Assembly: GCF_013608025.1 (NCBI RefSeq)
Contig: NZ_VDLV01000063.1
Coordinates: forward strand, 26,176 to 90,175
Length of the DNA stretch: 64,000 nt
Reading direction: 5' to 3'
DNA from: Pseudomonas brassicacearum subsp. neoaurantiaca
GTDB taxonomy: Bacteria > Pseudomonadota > Gammaproteobacteria > Pseudomonadales > Pseudomonadaceae
Shown in pieces: positions 1-7,632 of the stretch; position 1 is the first letter of the stretch; every line of letters begins with the position of its first letter. Made by a program: the position numbers and the translations under genes. Below the pieces are notes generated by a model. That model ran no database searches. It saw only the letters and a program-made list of their open reading frames with translations, and was not told the DNA's origin.

Positions 1-1
1 G

Positions 2-535
2 GCTGAATTGATGAACCGGCGCTTGCATGGCATCAGGGCCATCAACCTCGGCCCGCCAGCGGCGCGCAATGCGTCGTTGTACGAGATGGTCCACACCGAA
101 CCGATCGATACACTGCCGGCCTATGCGGCGCTGATCGACCATGTCGACAAGGCCGCCGACACTGGTTCAGGTCCGTCCGACGCGGTGATCGCCACGGTGG
201 CGCAACGCACCAGTGAAAAAATCGAAGCGCAATTTGCCACGCGTGGGGCGACCGGCGCGGCGGCGGCCGTGGCCGGAAAAGCGGCTGGGGCACTGATTTC
301 GGTGGGAGTCGCGGGCATCCGCGCGATGATCCACGAGGGCGAACGGCCGGAAATGGAAGCGCAAATCCGCAAGAGCCTGAGCACGGCGTTTGACGAAGCC
401 TGGTTCAAGTCCCTCAAGCATCCCCTCAGCGGGGTTATGGCCGCGGTGTATTACCTGGCCGGGGAAATCGACAGCAACCTGGTGGAAGCGGACCTCGACA
501 ATCGGCCGGCGGAGCTGCCTGCCATTGCGCCTTGA
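2..535 (+). CDS. C-terminal part of an unidentified protein (5' truncated by window edge)
   Basis: The reading frame is open from the first bases of the window. The codons before the first possible starts (TTG at 8, ATG at 11) are sense codons and no ribosome binding site is visible, so this is probably the tail of a longer gene that begins outside. About 175 residues are visible. They include an Ala/Gly-rich, weakly hydrophobic stretch in the middle (ATGAAAAVAGKAAGALISVG) that could be a membrane-associated helix, followed by a mixed-charge end. I do not recognise the family. It ends 10 bp before the stop of the convergent small gene at 546-740. Confidence 0.6.
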   Translation, partial: AELMNRRLHGIRAINLGPPAARNASLYEMVHTEPIDTLPAYAALIDHVDKAADTGSGPSDAVIATVAQRTSEKIEAQFATRGATGAAAAVAGKAAGALISVGVAGIRAMIHEGERPEMEAQIRKSLSTAFDEAWFKSLKHPLSGVMAAVYYLAGEIDSNLVEADLDNRPAELPAIAP

Positions 536-545
536 TCAGTATTTG

Positions 546-740
546 CTAGTCAGACCCCAGCGTGACGCGGCAACCCTTGCGATGGCGTATCTGTTCGTCC
601 GTAGGACGTTCCTTGACGAATTCGAAGCGCGGTTCGCCTTCGCTGTAGATCACCAGCCACCCCCATTCCAGTTCGCTCTCATCCTGCCCGGGCTGGGGCG
701 GCGCGGCCCACCAGGGTTCTTTTTGCATGATCTGGCGCAT
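546..740 (-). CDS. small hypothetical protein, 64 residues
   Basis: A short minus-strand gene with a very good Shine-Dalgarno sequence (AGGAGGT) about 6 bp before its ATG, which is the main reason to accept it. The product is soluble and rich in Trp, Pro, Glu and Arg. It starts MRQIMQKEPWW and ends in a polar tail with RPTDEQIRHRKG. No signal peptide, membrane segment or known domain is visible. It converges with the truncated gene on its left. I cannot give a function; it looks like one of the many short conserved hypothetical proteins of pseudomonads. Confidence 0.65.
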   Translation of the reverse strand: MRQIMQKEPWWAAPPQPGQDESELEWGWLVIYSEGEPRFEFVKERPTDEQIRHRKGCRVTLGSD

Positions 741-835
741 CGTGTACCTCCTGCCGGTTGATCCTTGACTATAGACCGCCGGATTTCGCGACTAGCGCCC
801 GCGCCACTTTTTGAAACCCATGGACGGACGCTTTT

Positions 836-961
836 GTGGCGAGGGAGCTTGCTCCCGCTGGGCCGCGCAGCGTCCCCTCATCCAATCGCTCGGTCTGTCC
901 GGTTGCGGCGACCAGCAAGGAGGCTGTTCCACAGCCCAGCGGGAGCAAGCTCCCTCGCCAC
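836..961. repeat. REPIN-like inverted repeat, GTGGCGAGGGAGC family
   Basis: Perfect 28-bp arms (836-863 and 934-961) beginning GTGGCGAGGGAGCTTGCTCC flank a 70-bp spacer. The same core recurs at 23469, 33138, 46638, 54650 and 59671. It fills most of the 741-1059 gap, which holds no gene. The arrangement fits a REP doublet of Pseudomonas and could also act as a transcriptional barrier ahead of glsB. Confidence 0.85.
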
Positions 962-1059
962 GGTTTTTTTGGCCAACCCAGTGTGCTCTGATTCGCCTGA
1001 CCAGCGTCTAGCGTCTGTATCCCCGCACTCGAACGGGGAATGACGGGACCCCTGCGCAT

Positions 1060-1968
1060 ATGCAAGCACTGTTGAACGAGATCCTCGATGCGGTTCGCCC
1101 CCTGATCGGTCAGGGCAAGGTGGCCAACTACATTCCCGCCCTCGGCACCGTGGCGGCCAATCAGTTGGGCATTGCCGTGTATAGCAATGATGGCGAGATG
1201 TATTGCGCGGGCGACGCCGCAACGCCTTTCTCAGTGCAGAGTATTTCCAAGGTGTTCAGCCTGGTGCAGGCGATCGAGCATTCCGGCGAGGCCATCTGGG
1301 AGCGCCTGGGCCATGAGCCGTCCGGCCAGCCGTTCAACTCCCTGGTACAACTGGAATTCGAGCGCGGTCGGCCGCGTAATCCGTTCATCAACGCTGGCGC
1401 GCTGGTGATCTGCGATATCAACCAATCGCGCTTCGCCGCTCCCGCATTGTCGATGCGCGATTTCGTCCGACGGCTGTCGGGCAATCCCCAGGTGATGGTC
1501 GATGGCAAGGTCGCCGAGTCGGAATACCAGCACCGGGCCCGCAATGCGGCGATGGCCTATCTGATGCAATCCTTCGGCAACTTCCATAACGATGTGGAAG
1601 CGGTGCTGCGCAGTTACTTCAGCCATTGCGCGCTGCGAATGAACTGCATCGACCTGGCCCGGGCGTTTTGCTTTCTTGCCAATGACGGTTTCTGCAAGCA
1701 CAGCGGCGAGCAGATCCTCAGCGCTCGCCAGACCCAGCAAGTCAATTCCATCATGGCCACCAGCGGCCTTTACGACGAGGCGGGCAACTTCGCCTATCGT
1801 GTCGGCCTGCCGGGCAAGAGCGGTGTGGGCGGCGGGATCGTCGCCGTGGTGCCAGGGCAGTTCACGGTCTGCGTCTGGTCGCCGGAGCTCAACGCGGCCG
1901 GCAACTCCCTGGCCGGCATGGCGGCGCTGGAATTGCTTAGCCAACGGATTGGCTGGTCGGTGTTCTAG
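1060..1968 (+). CDS. glsB: glutaminase B
   Basis: Hydrolyses L-glutamine to L-glutamate and ammonia in the cytoplasm. The 302-residue protein is close along its whole length to the E. coli YneH/GlsB type. It has the serine-dependent beta-lactamase-like fold signature S61-I-S-K64 in FSVQSISKVF, the NPFINAGAL motif, the SFGNFHNDV segment and the Gly-rich GKSGVGGGIVA near the C-terminus. The length matches the family. The ATG at 1060 has only a weak upstream ribosome binding site (GGGACC). The gene appears monocistronic: a REPIN lies upstream and a strong hairpin terminator begins 15 bp after the stop. Function is secure by family; physiological role (nitrogen supply or acid tolerance) is inference. 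Confidence 0.95.
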   Translation: MQALLNEILDAVRPLIGQGKVANYIPALGTVAANQLGIAVYSNDGEMYCAGDAATPFSVQSISKVFSLVQAIEHSGEAIWERLGHEPSGQPFNSLVQLEFERGRPRNPFINAGALVICDINQSRFAAPALSMRDFVRRLSGNPQVMVDGKVAESEYQHRARNAAMAYLMQSFGNFHNDVEAVLRSYFSHCALRMNCIDLARAFCFLANDGFCKHSGEQILSARQTQQVNSIMATSGLYDEAGNFAYRVGLPGKSGVGGGIVAVVPGQFTVCVWSPELNAAGNSLAGMAALELLSQRIGWSVF

Positions 1969-1982
1969 TTTCCCGTTGCACA

Positions 1983-2021
1983 AAAAAGGGCCCGCTCCTG
2001 AGTCAGGAGCGGGCCCTTTTT
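1983..2021. terminator. strong intrinsic terminator, likely bidirectional
   Basis: An almost perfect inverted repeat: AAAAAGGGCCCGCTCCTGA is followed by its complement and a T-run. It sits 15 bp after the glsB stop and 13 bp after the end of the convergent gene at 2034-2363. With A-tract and T-tract on both sides it can serve both genes. Confidence 0.92.
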
Positions 2022-2033
2022 GTTTGTGGAATA

Positions 2034-2363
2034 TCAGCAGAGGCGGTCGATGACCCGGACCTCAGGCGAGTGCTGCACCGATTGCCAGGCTTGGGTCAGC
2101 GTTTGCAGCACGCGGCCCATGTAGTCTTTATCAGCGGCGGCTTTCTTGCCGACGTAGCCTTGGCCACGACGGTACATCTTCAGCCGGGCACACAAGTCTT
2201 GCTGGTGCTTGTCGAATTCGTCTTCCTGGGTGAAAGGCGACAGGCAGTCCATATGAACCTGGCCGGTCTTGCTGATCCACAGGATATGGCTATCCAGGCT
2301 GTCCTTGTGTGCTGCGAACATGCGAGCCAGTTCATCAATAGATGGTTGATTGTTCAGATTCAT
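2034..2363 (-). CDS. conserved hypothetical protein, 109 residues
   Basis: Minus-strand gene with a good ribosome binding site (AAGGGG) 7 bp before the ATG and a strong terminator just after its stop. The product is a soluble, mixed alpha/beta-looking protein without signal peptide or membrane segment. It contains SHILWISKTGQVHMDCLSP in the middle and a basic stretch (RLKMYRRGQGYVGKKAAAD). I do not recognise a characterised domain. Codon use looks like that of its neighbours, so it is probably a native, uncharacterised Pseudomonas gene. It has no obvious partner, since the next 680 bp upstream hold no gene. Confidence 0.7.
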   Translation of the reverse strand: MNLNNQPSIDELARMFAAHKDSLDSHILWISKTGQVHMDCLSPFTQEDEFDKHQQDLCARLKMYRRGQGYVGKKAAADKDYMGRVLQTLTQAWQSVQHSPEVRVIDRLC

Positions 2364-3046
2364 GTGTAAGCCCCTTGACCATTTGGTTGATCTGTCTGGT
2401 GGTTCGCAAAACTTCGCTGTTCGGTAAGTACCTGCCTGATACCGAAATCAGGCCGTCAGCGTTCGTCCGCCGGACTCGGCGGGTTCGTGCATCGGTTGTG
2501 TAGTGTTAATCGAAGGGCTGCTACGCAAATGCGCTACAACGAGGAGAAACAGCGAAGAATCTTCAGGCCAGTGTCGACTTTCGAGGGTCGAGCCCATGCG
2601 TCATGAGGATTGATCGCCAGCGTTTCTCGTCCTTGTCACCGGACGGTCATGCCAGGTCAGCACCTTCAATCTGCCTTGTGGGCAGTCCCTTATCCAAAAA
2701 AACAGCTCGGCGGTCAGACGAGCTTGCTCAAACATTTGCCTGTACTCCCGATCGGGGAGACGTCTGCATCATGCAAGGCGAAATCGGAGGCGTCAACGGT
2801 TTTGTAGTGATTATTTTTAGTCACTACATATTGTCGGACAAAAGGGTTTGGGTATGAGAAACCAGCTGCGGTTGGGTAACCCAATCCTTGATGAGGGATT
2901 TATTCGTGGCGAGGGGATTTATCCCCGTTGGGTCGCGAAGCGGCCCTCTGCATTTCATCAGAAGCACTGCGGTGCCAGTTGTTTTTGGGTGCGCTTCGCA
3001 CCCCAGCGGGGATAAATCCCCTCGCCACAGAAGACCTTCTTTGAGT
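2364..3046. other. long intergenic region without a supported gene
   Basis: No open frame here has a ribosome binding site and protein-like composition; the two overlapping frames around 2603-2857 look spurious. What can be seen is an AT-richer stretch around 2795-2870 with a small hairpin (GTAGTGA at 2804-2810 and TCACTAC at 2821-2827), and a REPIN at 2906-3028. The rest shows nothing I can name. Confidence 0.6.
2906..3028. repeat. REPIN-like inverted repeat, GTGGCGAGGGGATTTATCC family
   Basis: Left arm GTGGCGAGGGGATTTATCCC at 2906 and a near-perfect complement ending at 3028, with GCGAAGCG-type inner arms. The same variant recurs at 29363-29492. It lies 18 bp beyond the topB stop and may shield topB from read-through. 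Confidence 0.82.
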
Positions 3047-4987
3047 TCAAGTGGTCTTGCTGGCCTTGCGCGGCGCACCGCCAGCCTTGCGCTTGGTCGG
3101 CTTGCGTTTTTTCTTCCATGGCGCCGCCCCTCGCCCGGCGGGGCTGGCCGGGCCGTTGATGGTCAGGCTCATGCCTTGGCAGCGGGCCACATGCTTGCTC
3201 ATCCAGGCGGCTTGCCGGGTGACGAACTCCTCCAGGCTCATCTCACCGCTTTGCACCATGTCCAGCGCTTGTTCCCAGATGGCGGTGGTGCCAGGATCGG
3301 CGATCGCCCGCGGCACCGCGTCGATCAGGCTGAAGGCCGCCGGGGTGGCGGACAGGGCCTTGCCGTTTTTCACCAGGTAGCCACGGTCAAGCAGGCCCTG
3401 GATGATCGAGGCCCGGGTCGCTTCGGTGCCGATGCCGGTGGTGTCCTTGAGTTTCTGCTTGAGCAGCGGATCCTCCACCAGCTTGGCGACGTTTTTCATC
3501 GCCTTGATCAGGTCGCCTTCGGTGAATGGCTTGGGAGGCTGGGTCCAGAGGTCCTTGGGTTTCACCTCGTCCACCACGCAATCTTGACCTTCGGCCAGTG
3601 CCGGCAGGGTTTGCGGGGCGGGTGCCTCGCGGCCTCGTGCGGGCGCCAGGGCTTCGGGCAGGGCGCGTTTCCAGCCGGGCTCGACGATCTGCTTGCCGAC
3701 CGCACGCAGGTCCTGCCCGGCACAATCGAAATCGGCCTGGGTCCGGTCGTATTCATGGTTGGGCAGGAACTGCGCCAGGTAACGTGCGCGAATCAGCGTG
3801 TAGACGGCGCGTTGCTTGCCGGCGAGCTTGTCGAGGTTCTTCGCCGCCGCCGTGGGGATGATGCCGTGATGCGCGCTGACCTTGGCGTCGTTCCAGGCCC
3901 GGGATTTGCGCTGTGGCTGCAAGTGATCGCGCAGCGGGGCGAGCCCCGGGTCGGCCTGGGCGAGGACGGCCAGGATGGCGGGCGCCTCGCTGTGCTGGCT
4001 CAAGGGCAGGAAACCGCAGTCACTGCGCGGATAGGTGATGAGCTTGTAGGTTTCGTAGAGCGATTGGGCGATGTCCAGGGTCTCCTGGGCACCGAGGCCG
4101 AGCTTCTTCGAACAGACTTCCTGCAGGGTGCCCAGGTCGAATGGCAGCGGTGCCGCCTCGCGCAGGCGTTCGGTGCGCACCTTGACCACCCGGGCGGTGG
4201 CGGCGTTGGCCATGGCCTGTGCGGCTTCCCGGGCCAGGGCCTGATTCAGGCAGCGGTCCTGGTCGTCGCAGGCATCCGGGTCGGCGCGCCACTGGGCGGT
4301 GAATGCCGTGCCGGCGTGGCTTAGCTGGACGTCGATGGCCCAGTAGGCGACCGGTACGAAATCGGCGATGCTGCGGTCGCGGTCCACCACCAGCCGCAGA
4401 GTCGGTGTCTGCACACGGCCCACCGGGAGGACGCCCTGATAGCCGGACTGGCGTCCCAGCAAGGTGAACAGCCGGCTCATGTTCATGCCGATCAACCAGT
4501 CGGCCCGGGAGCGACCGAGAGCCGAATGGTACAGGTTGAAGGTTTCCGCCCCCGGCTTGAGGGCGGCAAGGGCCTTGCGGATCGATGCTTCGTCCAGGGC
4601 CGACAGCCACAATCGTTGGATGGGCCCGCGATAGCGGCAATGCTCCACCAGCTCCCGGGCGATCATTTCGCCCTCGCGGTCGGCATCCGTGGCGATCACC
4701 AGTTCCTTTGCTTCACCCAACAGGCGCTTGACCGCCTTGTACTGGCTGGCGGTCTTCGGCTTGACCGTCATCTTCCATTGCGCCGGCACGATCGGCAGAT
4801 CCGCCAGTACCCAGCGCTTGTAGCGGGCGTCGTAGGCATCGGGCGGGGCGGTTTCCAGCAGATGGCCGATGCACCAGGTAACCGTGACGTTCGCGCCCAG
4901 CCAGCAGCCGTCGCCGCGCCGGGTGGCGCCCAGCACGGCGGCGATGTCCTTGGCCTGGGACGGTTTTTCACACAGGTACAACCGCAT
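3047..4987 (-). CDS. topB: DNA topoisomerase III
   Basis: Type IA topoisomerase that passes single strands and resolves replication and recombination intermediates. The 646-residue protein opens with the TOPRIM motif MRLYLCEKPSQAKDIAAVLG and has the acidic DADREGE motif near residue 105. The active-site tyrosine is Y319 in LITYPRSDC. The lysine-rich tail (GAAPWKKKRKPTKRKAGG) is likely to bind DNA. I chose ATG 4987 rather than the longer frame from 5050: family members start MRLYL, and AGGAAGAGG sits just upstream. A near-consensus LexA box lies 70 bp upstream (5058-5073), so SOS control is possible but unproven. It is transcribed away from the receiver gene at 5227. Confidence 0.96.
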   Translation of the reverse strand: MRLYLCEKPSQAKDIAAVLGATRRGDGCWLGANVTVTWCIGHLLETAPPDAYDARYKRWVLADLPIVPAQWKMTVKPKTASQYKAVKRLLGEAKELVIATDADREGEMIARELVEHCRYRGPIQRLWLSALDEASIRKALAALKPGAETFNLYHSALGRSRADWLIGMNMSRLFTLLGRQSGYQGVLPVGRVQTPTLRLVVDRDRSIADFVPVAYWAIDVQLSHAGTAFTAQWRADPDACDDQDRCLNQALAREAAQAMANAATARVVKVRTERLREAAPLPFDLGTLQEVCSKKLGLGAQETLDIAQSLYETYKLITYPRSDCGFLPLSQHSEAPAILAVLAQADPGLAPLRDHLQPQRKSRAWNDAKVSAHHGIIPTAAAKNLDKLAGKQRAVYTLIRARYLAQFLPNHEYDRTQADFDCAGQDLRAVGKQIVEPGWKRALPEALAPARGREAPAPQTLPALAEGQDCVVDEVKPKDLWTQPPKPFTEGDLIKAMKNVAKLVEDPLLKQKLKDTTGIGTEATRASIIQGLLDRGYLVKNGKALSATPAAFSLIDAVPRAIADPGTTAIWEQALDMVQSGEMSLEEFVTRQAAWMSKHVARCQGMSLTINGPASPAGRGAAPWKKKRKPTKRKAGGAPRKASKTT

Positions 4988-5052
4988 AGCGCCTCTTCCT
5001 AAGCAGGTTTCATGGGGCGCTAGCATGGTCAGGGATCGACGCCGGGGCAAGC

Positions 5053-5078
5053 TTTATCTGTATGGATATACAGATAAA
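5053..5078. promoter_or_regulatory. LexA-like operator in the topB / receiver-gene intergenic region
   Basis: Perfect 11-bp arms, TTTATCTGTAT and ATACAGATAAA, separated by GGAT. The inner 16 bp (5058-5073) read CTGTATGGATATACAG, which agrees with the gammaproteobacterial LexA consensus CTGT-(AT)4-ACAG at all but the two central bases. It is 70 bp before the topB start and 153 bp before the receiver gene, so either could be controlled. Confidence 0.55.
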
Positions 5079-5226
5079 ACGTTGCGCTGCGTTGCGACGA
5101 TCGCCAGGCGCAACGCCCGGCGCCTGTGTGGACAAGCAGAATGAATTAATCGCCAGGGCATCGCTCATAACTTGCAGAGCGGGTGAAACCGCAAGGCAAG
5201 TTAATGGAATCAGGGAGAGTCACTTC

Positions 5227-5634
5227 ATGAATTCGATGCCGAAGGGCAACGGACAGGCGACCACACGTTTGATTCTCGTTGTTGAGGATGACCCGACCAT
5301 CCTGGAGTTTCTCTGTGAAATCCTGGAGGACGAAGGTTTTGTCGTCGAGCCTCGGGAAAGCGCCGATTCGGCGTTGACCTTTCTTGAGGAAAGCGCCGAT
5401 TACGTGGATCTGCTACTCACCGACATCACCATGCCTGGGGCAATGGACGGAGCCGACCTGGCGAACCTGACCGGGGATCGCTGGCCGCAGATTCCGCTAC
5501 TGATCATGTCCGGCTACGAGACGCCGGAAAGCGCCGGGATCAAGCATCAGGCCTCGTTCATTGCCAAGCCGTGGGCGCTGGGGCAGATGCTGGATCTGGT
5601 GGAAAGCACGGTCAAGAGCCATCAAGTACATTGA
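5227..5634 (+). CDS. single-domain response regulator (CheY-like receiver)
   Basis: A 135-residue receiver domain with almost nothing else. It has the acidic pair in LILVVEDDPT, the phospho-acceptor D66 in LLLTDITMPG, the conserved Ser in LLIMSGYE and the Lys in FIAKPWAL. There is no output domain, so it must act by protein contact or as a phosphate sink in a phosphorelay. The start at 5227 (MNSMPKGNG) is preferred over the longer upstream frame because AGGGAG sits about 11 bp before it. No cognate kinase is adjacent. The family resembles stand-alone receivers that follow hybrid kinases in Pseudomonas; the pairing here is unknown. Confidence 0.85.
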   Translation: MNSMPKGNGQATTRLILVVEDDPTILEFLCEILEDEGFVVEPRESADSALTFLEESADYVDLLLTDITMPGAMDGADLANLTGDRWPQIPLLIMSGYETPESAGIKHQASFIAKPWALGQMLDLVESTVKSHQVH

Positions 5635-5677
5635 ACAAATGATGCGGCCCCGCGGCGAGGACCTTGCTCCCGCTAGG

Positions 5678-5789
5678 GCTGTGTAGGAGCTGGCGAAGCC
5701 TGCGATCTTTTGATCTTGATCTTTCGCTTGGGATTCAAGTGGCAGGGGAAAGATCGCAGCCTCGCTTCGCTCGGCAGCTCCTACACAGC
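5678..5789. repeat. REP-type inverted repeat, TGTAGGAGCTGGCG family
   Basis: Arms GCTGTGTAGGAGCTG (5678-5692) and its complement (5775-5789) enclose a further imperfect pair around GCGATCTTT. On the left it touches a partial GTGGCGAGG-type unit (5654-5677), as if inserted into an older repeat. Related copies are at 39662 and 59701. Confidence 0.8.
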
Positions 5790-5802
5790 TCCCGCCGGTT
5801 TT

Positions 5803-7425
5803 TCAGTTTTTATCCAGGTCCACGTTCCGCGTTTCCCGCAGGCAGATCATCCCGACCACCAGGCTCACGCCCGTAATCACCACCGGGTACCACAGCCCGT
5901 AGAAGATATCTCCGGTGTAGACCACCAGGGCAAACGACACCGTGGGCAGGAAACCGCCGAACCAGCCGTTGCCGATGTGGTAGGGCAGGGACATGGAGGT
6001 GTAGCGGATCCGGGTCGGGAACAGTTCGACCATCAGCGCCGCCAGCGGTCCGTAGCACATGGCCGAGATAATGATCAGCGCGACGATGAGGGCGACGATC
6101 ATCGGCCGATTGATCTGCTGGGCATCGGCTTTTTGCGGATAGCCCGCCAAGGTCACTGCGCCGCGCAGGGCGGCCTCGTCGTAGCCTTCGAGTTTCACGT
6201 CGCCGACATTCACTTGCACCGGGCTGCCGGCCGGTGCGGCGACGCTGCTGTAGGGCAGGCCTTGCTTGACCAGGAAAGTCTTGACCTTGTCGCACGGGCT
6301 GTCGAAACGCGCCTTGCCCACTGGGTCGAACTGGAAGGTGCAGGTGGCCGGGTCGGCGATCACACTGATCGGCGCCTGGCGGCTGGCTTGGTCGATGGCC
6401 GGGTTGGCGTAATGGGCGAGGGTCTTGAAAATCGGGAAGTACAGGGCGGTCGCCAGCAGCAGGCCGATCATCAATACCGGTTTGCGCCCGACCTTATCCG
6501 ACAGCCAACCGAAAAAGATGAAGAACGGTGCGCCGATCACCACGCTGACAATCAGCAGGCTGTTGGCCAGGGCCGGGTCCATCTTGAGGAATTGGGTGAG
6601 AAAGAACAGCACGTAGAACTGCGCGGCGTAGAACGTCACCGCTTGCCCGGCGTTGATGCTGAACAGGGCGATCAGCACCACCTTCAGGTTTTCCCATTTG
6701 CCGAACGATTCGCGGATCGGTGCCTTGCAGCACTTGCCTTCTTCTTTCATTTTCAGGAAGGCCGGCGACTCGTGCAGGCTCAGGCGAATCCAGGTGGAAA
6801 TGCCCAGCAGCAGGATCGACAGCAGGAACGGGATGCGCCAGCCCCAGACCTCGAATTGATCGCCGGTGAAGTAGCGGCAACCGAGGACCACCAGCAGCGA
6901 CAGCAACAGCCCGAGGGTCGCGGTGGACTGAATCCAACTGGTGTGGAAACCGCGCTTGCCGATGGGTGCGTGCTCGGCGACGTAAGTCGCCGCGCCGCCG
7001 TATTCGCCGCCCAGGGCCAGTCCCTGGAGCATGCGCAGCACCACCAGGATGATCGGCGCAGCGATACCGATGCTGGCGTAGTTGGGCAGCAGGCCGACGC
7101 AGAAAGTGGCCAGGCCCATGAGCACGATGGTCGCCAGGAAGGTGTACTTGCGGCCGATCATGTCCCCCAGCCGCCCGAACACCAGCGCACCGAACGGCCG
7201 CACGATGAAGCCGGCGGCGAAGGCCATCAGGGCGAAAATGAACGCGGTGGTGTCGTTCACCCCGGCGAAGAACTGTTTGCTGATCACCGCCGCGAGGGCG
7301 CCGTAGAGGAAAAAGTCGTACCACTCGAACACCGTCCCGAGGGACGAGGCGAAGATGACTTTCTGGGTTTCCTGGCTGGTGCCGGCGCTGCGCGTGGCTT
7401 CCAGGGGCTGAACATGTTCAGACAT
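5803..7425 (-). CDS. MFS transporter, metabolite:H+ symporter (MHS) type
   Basis: Inner-membrane secondary transporter of 540 residues. The N-terminus carries the MHS hallmark SLGTVFEWYDFFLYG. The loop 2-3 motif is FGRLGDMIGRK, repeated in the second half as SDKVGRKPVL, and about twelve hydrophobic segments are visible. Oddly, residues ~335-440, after the ninth segment, form a long hydrophilic loop predicted to be periplasmic, with two cysteines (CTFQFDP, SPCDK) that could pair. I start at 7425 because of GTGAGGGAT upstream. It lies 207 bp beyond the GMC oxidoreductase gene on the same strand, with a REPIN between, so it may import that enzyme's substrate. The substrate is unknown. Confidence 0.88.
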   Translation of the reverse strand: MSEHVQPLEATRSAGTSQETQKVIFASSLGTVFEWYDFFLYGALAAVISKQFFAGVNDTTAFIFALMAFAAGFIVRPFGALVFGRLGDMIGRKYTFLATIVLMGLATFCVGLLPNYASIGIAAPIILVVLRMLQGLALGGEYGGAATYVAEHAPIGKRGFHTSWIQSTATLGLLLSLLVVLGCRYFTGDQFEVWGWRIPFLLSILLLGISTWIRLSLHESPAFLKMKEEGKCCKAPIRESFGKWENLKVVLIALFSINAGQAVTFYAAQFYVLFFLTQFLKMDPALANSLLIVSVVIGAPFFIFFGWLSDKVGRKPVLMIGLLLATALYFPIFKTLAHYANPAIDQASRQAPISVIADPATCTFQFDPVGKARFDSPCDKVKTFLVKQGLPYSSVAAPAGSPVQVNVGDVKLEGYDEAALRGAVTLAGYPQKADAQQINRPMIVALIVALIIISAMCYGPLAALMVELFPTRIRYTSMSLPYHIGNGWFGGFLPTVSFALVVYTGDIFYGLWYPVVITGVSLVVGMICLRETRNVDLDKN

Positions 7426-7525
7426 AGCGGTATCCCTCACAGTGATTGTTTTTGTTGTTCCACTGCGACGCCGGGTGGGGCGTCTCCTGATTTGACGCAC
7501 TTTCCTTGAATCGACTCATGCCCCC

Positions 7526-7614
7526 TGTGGGAGCGAGCTTGCTCGCGATAGCGGTTTGTCTGAAACGTAGGCGTTGGATGTGCCGCCGTCATCGCGAGCA
7601 AGCTCGCTCCCACA
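7526..7614. repeat. REPIN, GTGGGAGCGAGCTTGCTCGC family
   Basis: TGTGGGAGCGAGCTTGCTCGC at 7526 and its perfect complement ending at 7614 enclose a short variable loop. It lies between the GMC oxidoreductase and the transporter gene. Confidence 0.88.
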
Positions 7615-7632
7615 AGGGAGCTTCTGAGATCT

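Noticed and set aside
2603..2857. Two overlapping short frames in the gap before topB
   Set aside because: No ribosome binding site, atypical composition and overlap with each other; nothing suggests translation.
2888..4324. 478-codon open frame opposite topB
   Set aside because: It begins inside a REPIN and covers the 3' part of topB, whose motifs and start are certain.
5710..7509. 599-codon open frame opposite the MHS transporter
   Set aside because: The minus-strand product has clear transporter motifs and a good start; the plus-strand frame is His/Gln/Arg-rich shadow sequence that also runs through a REP element.
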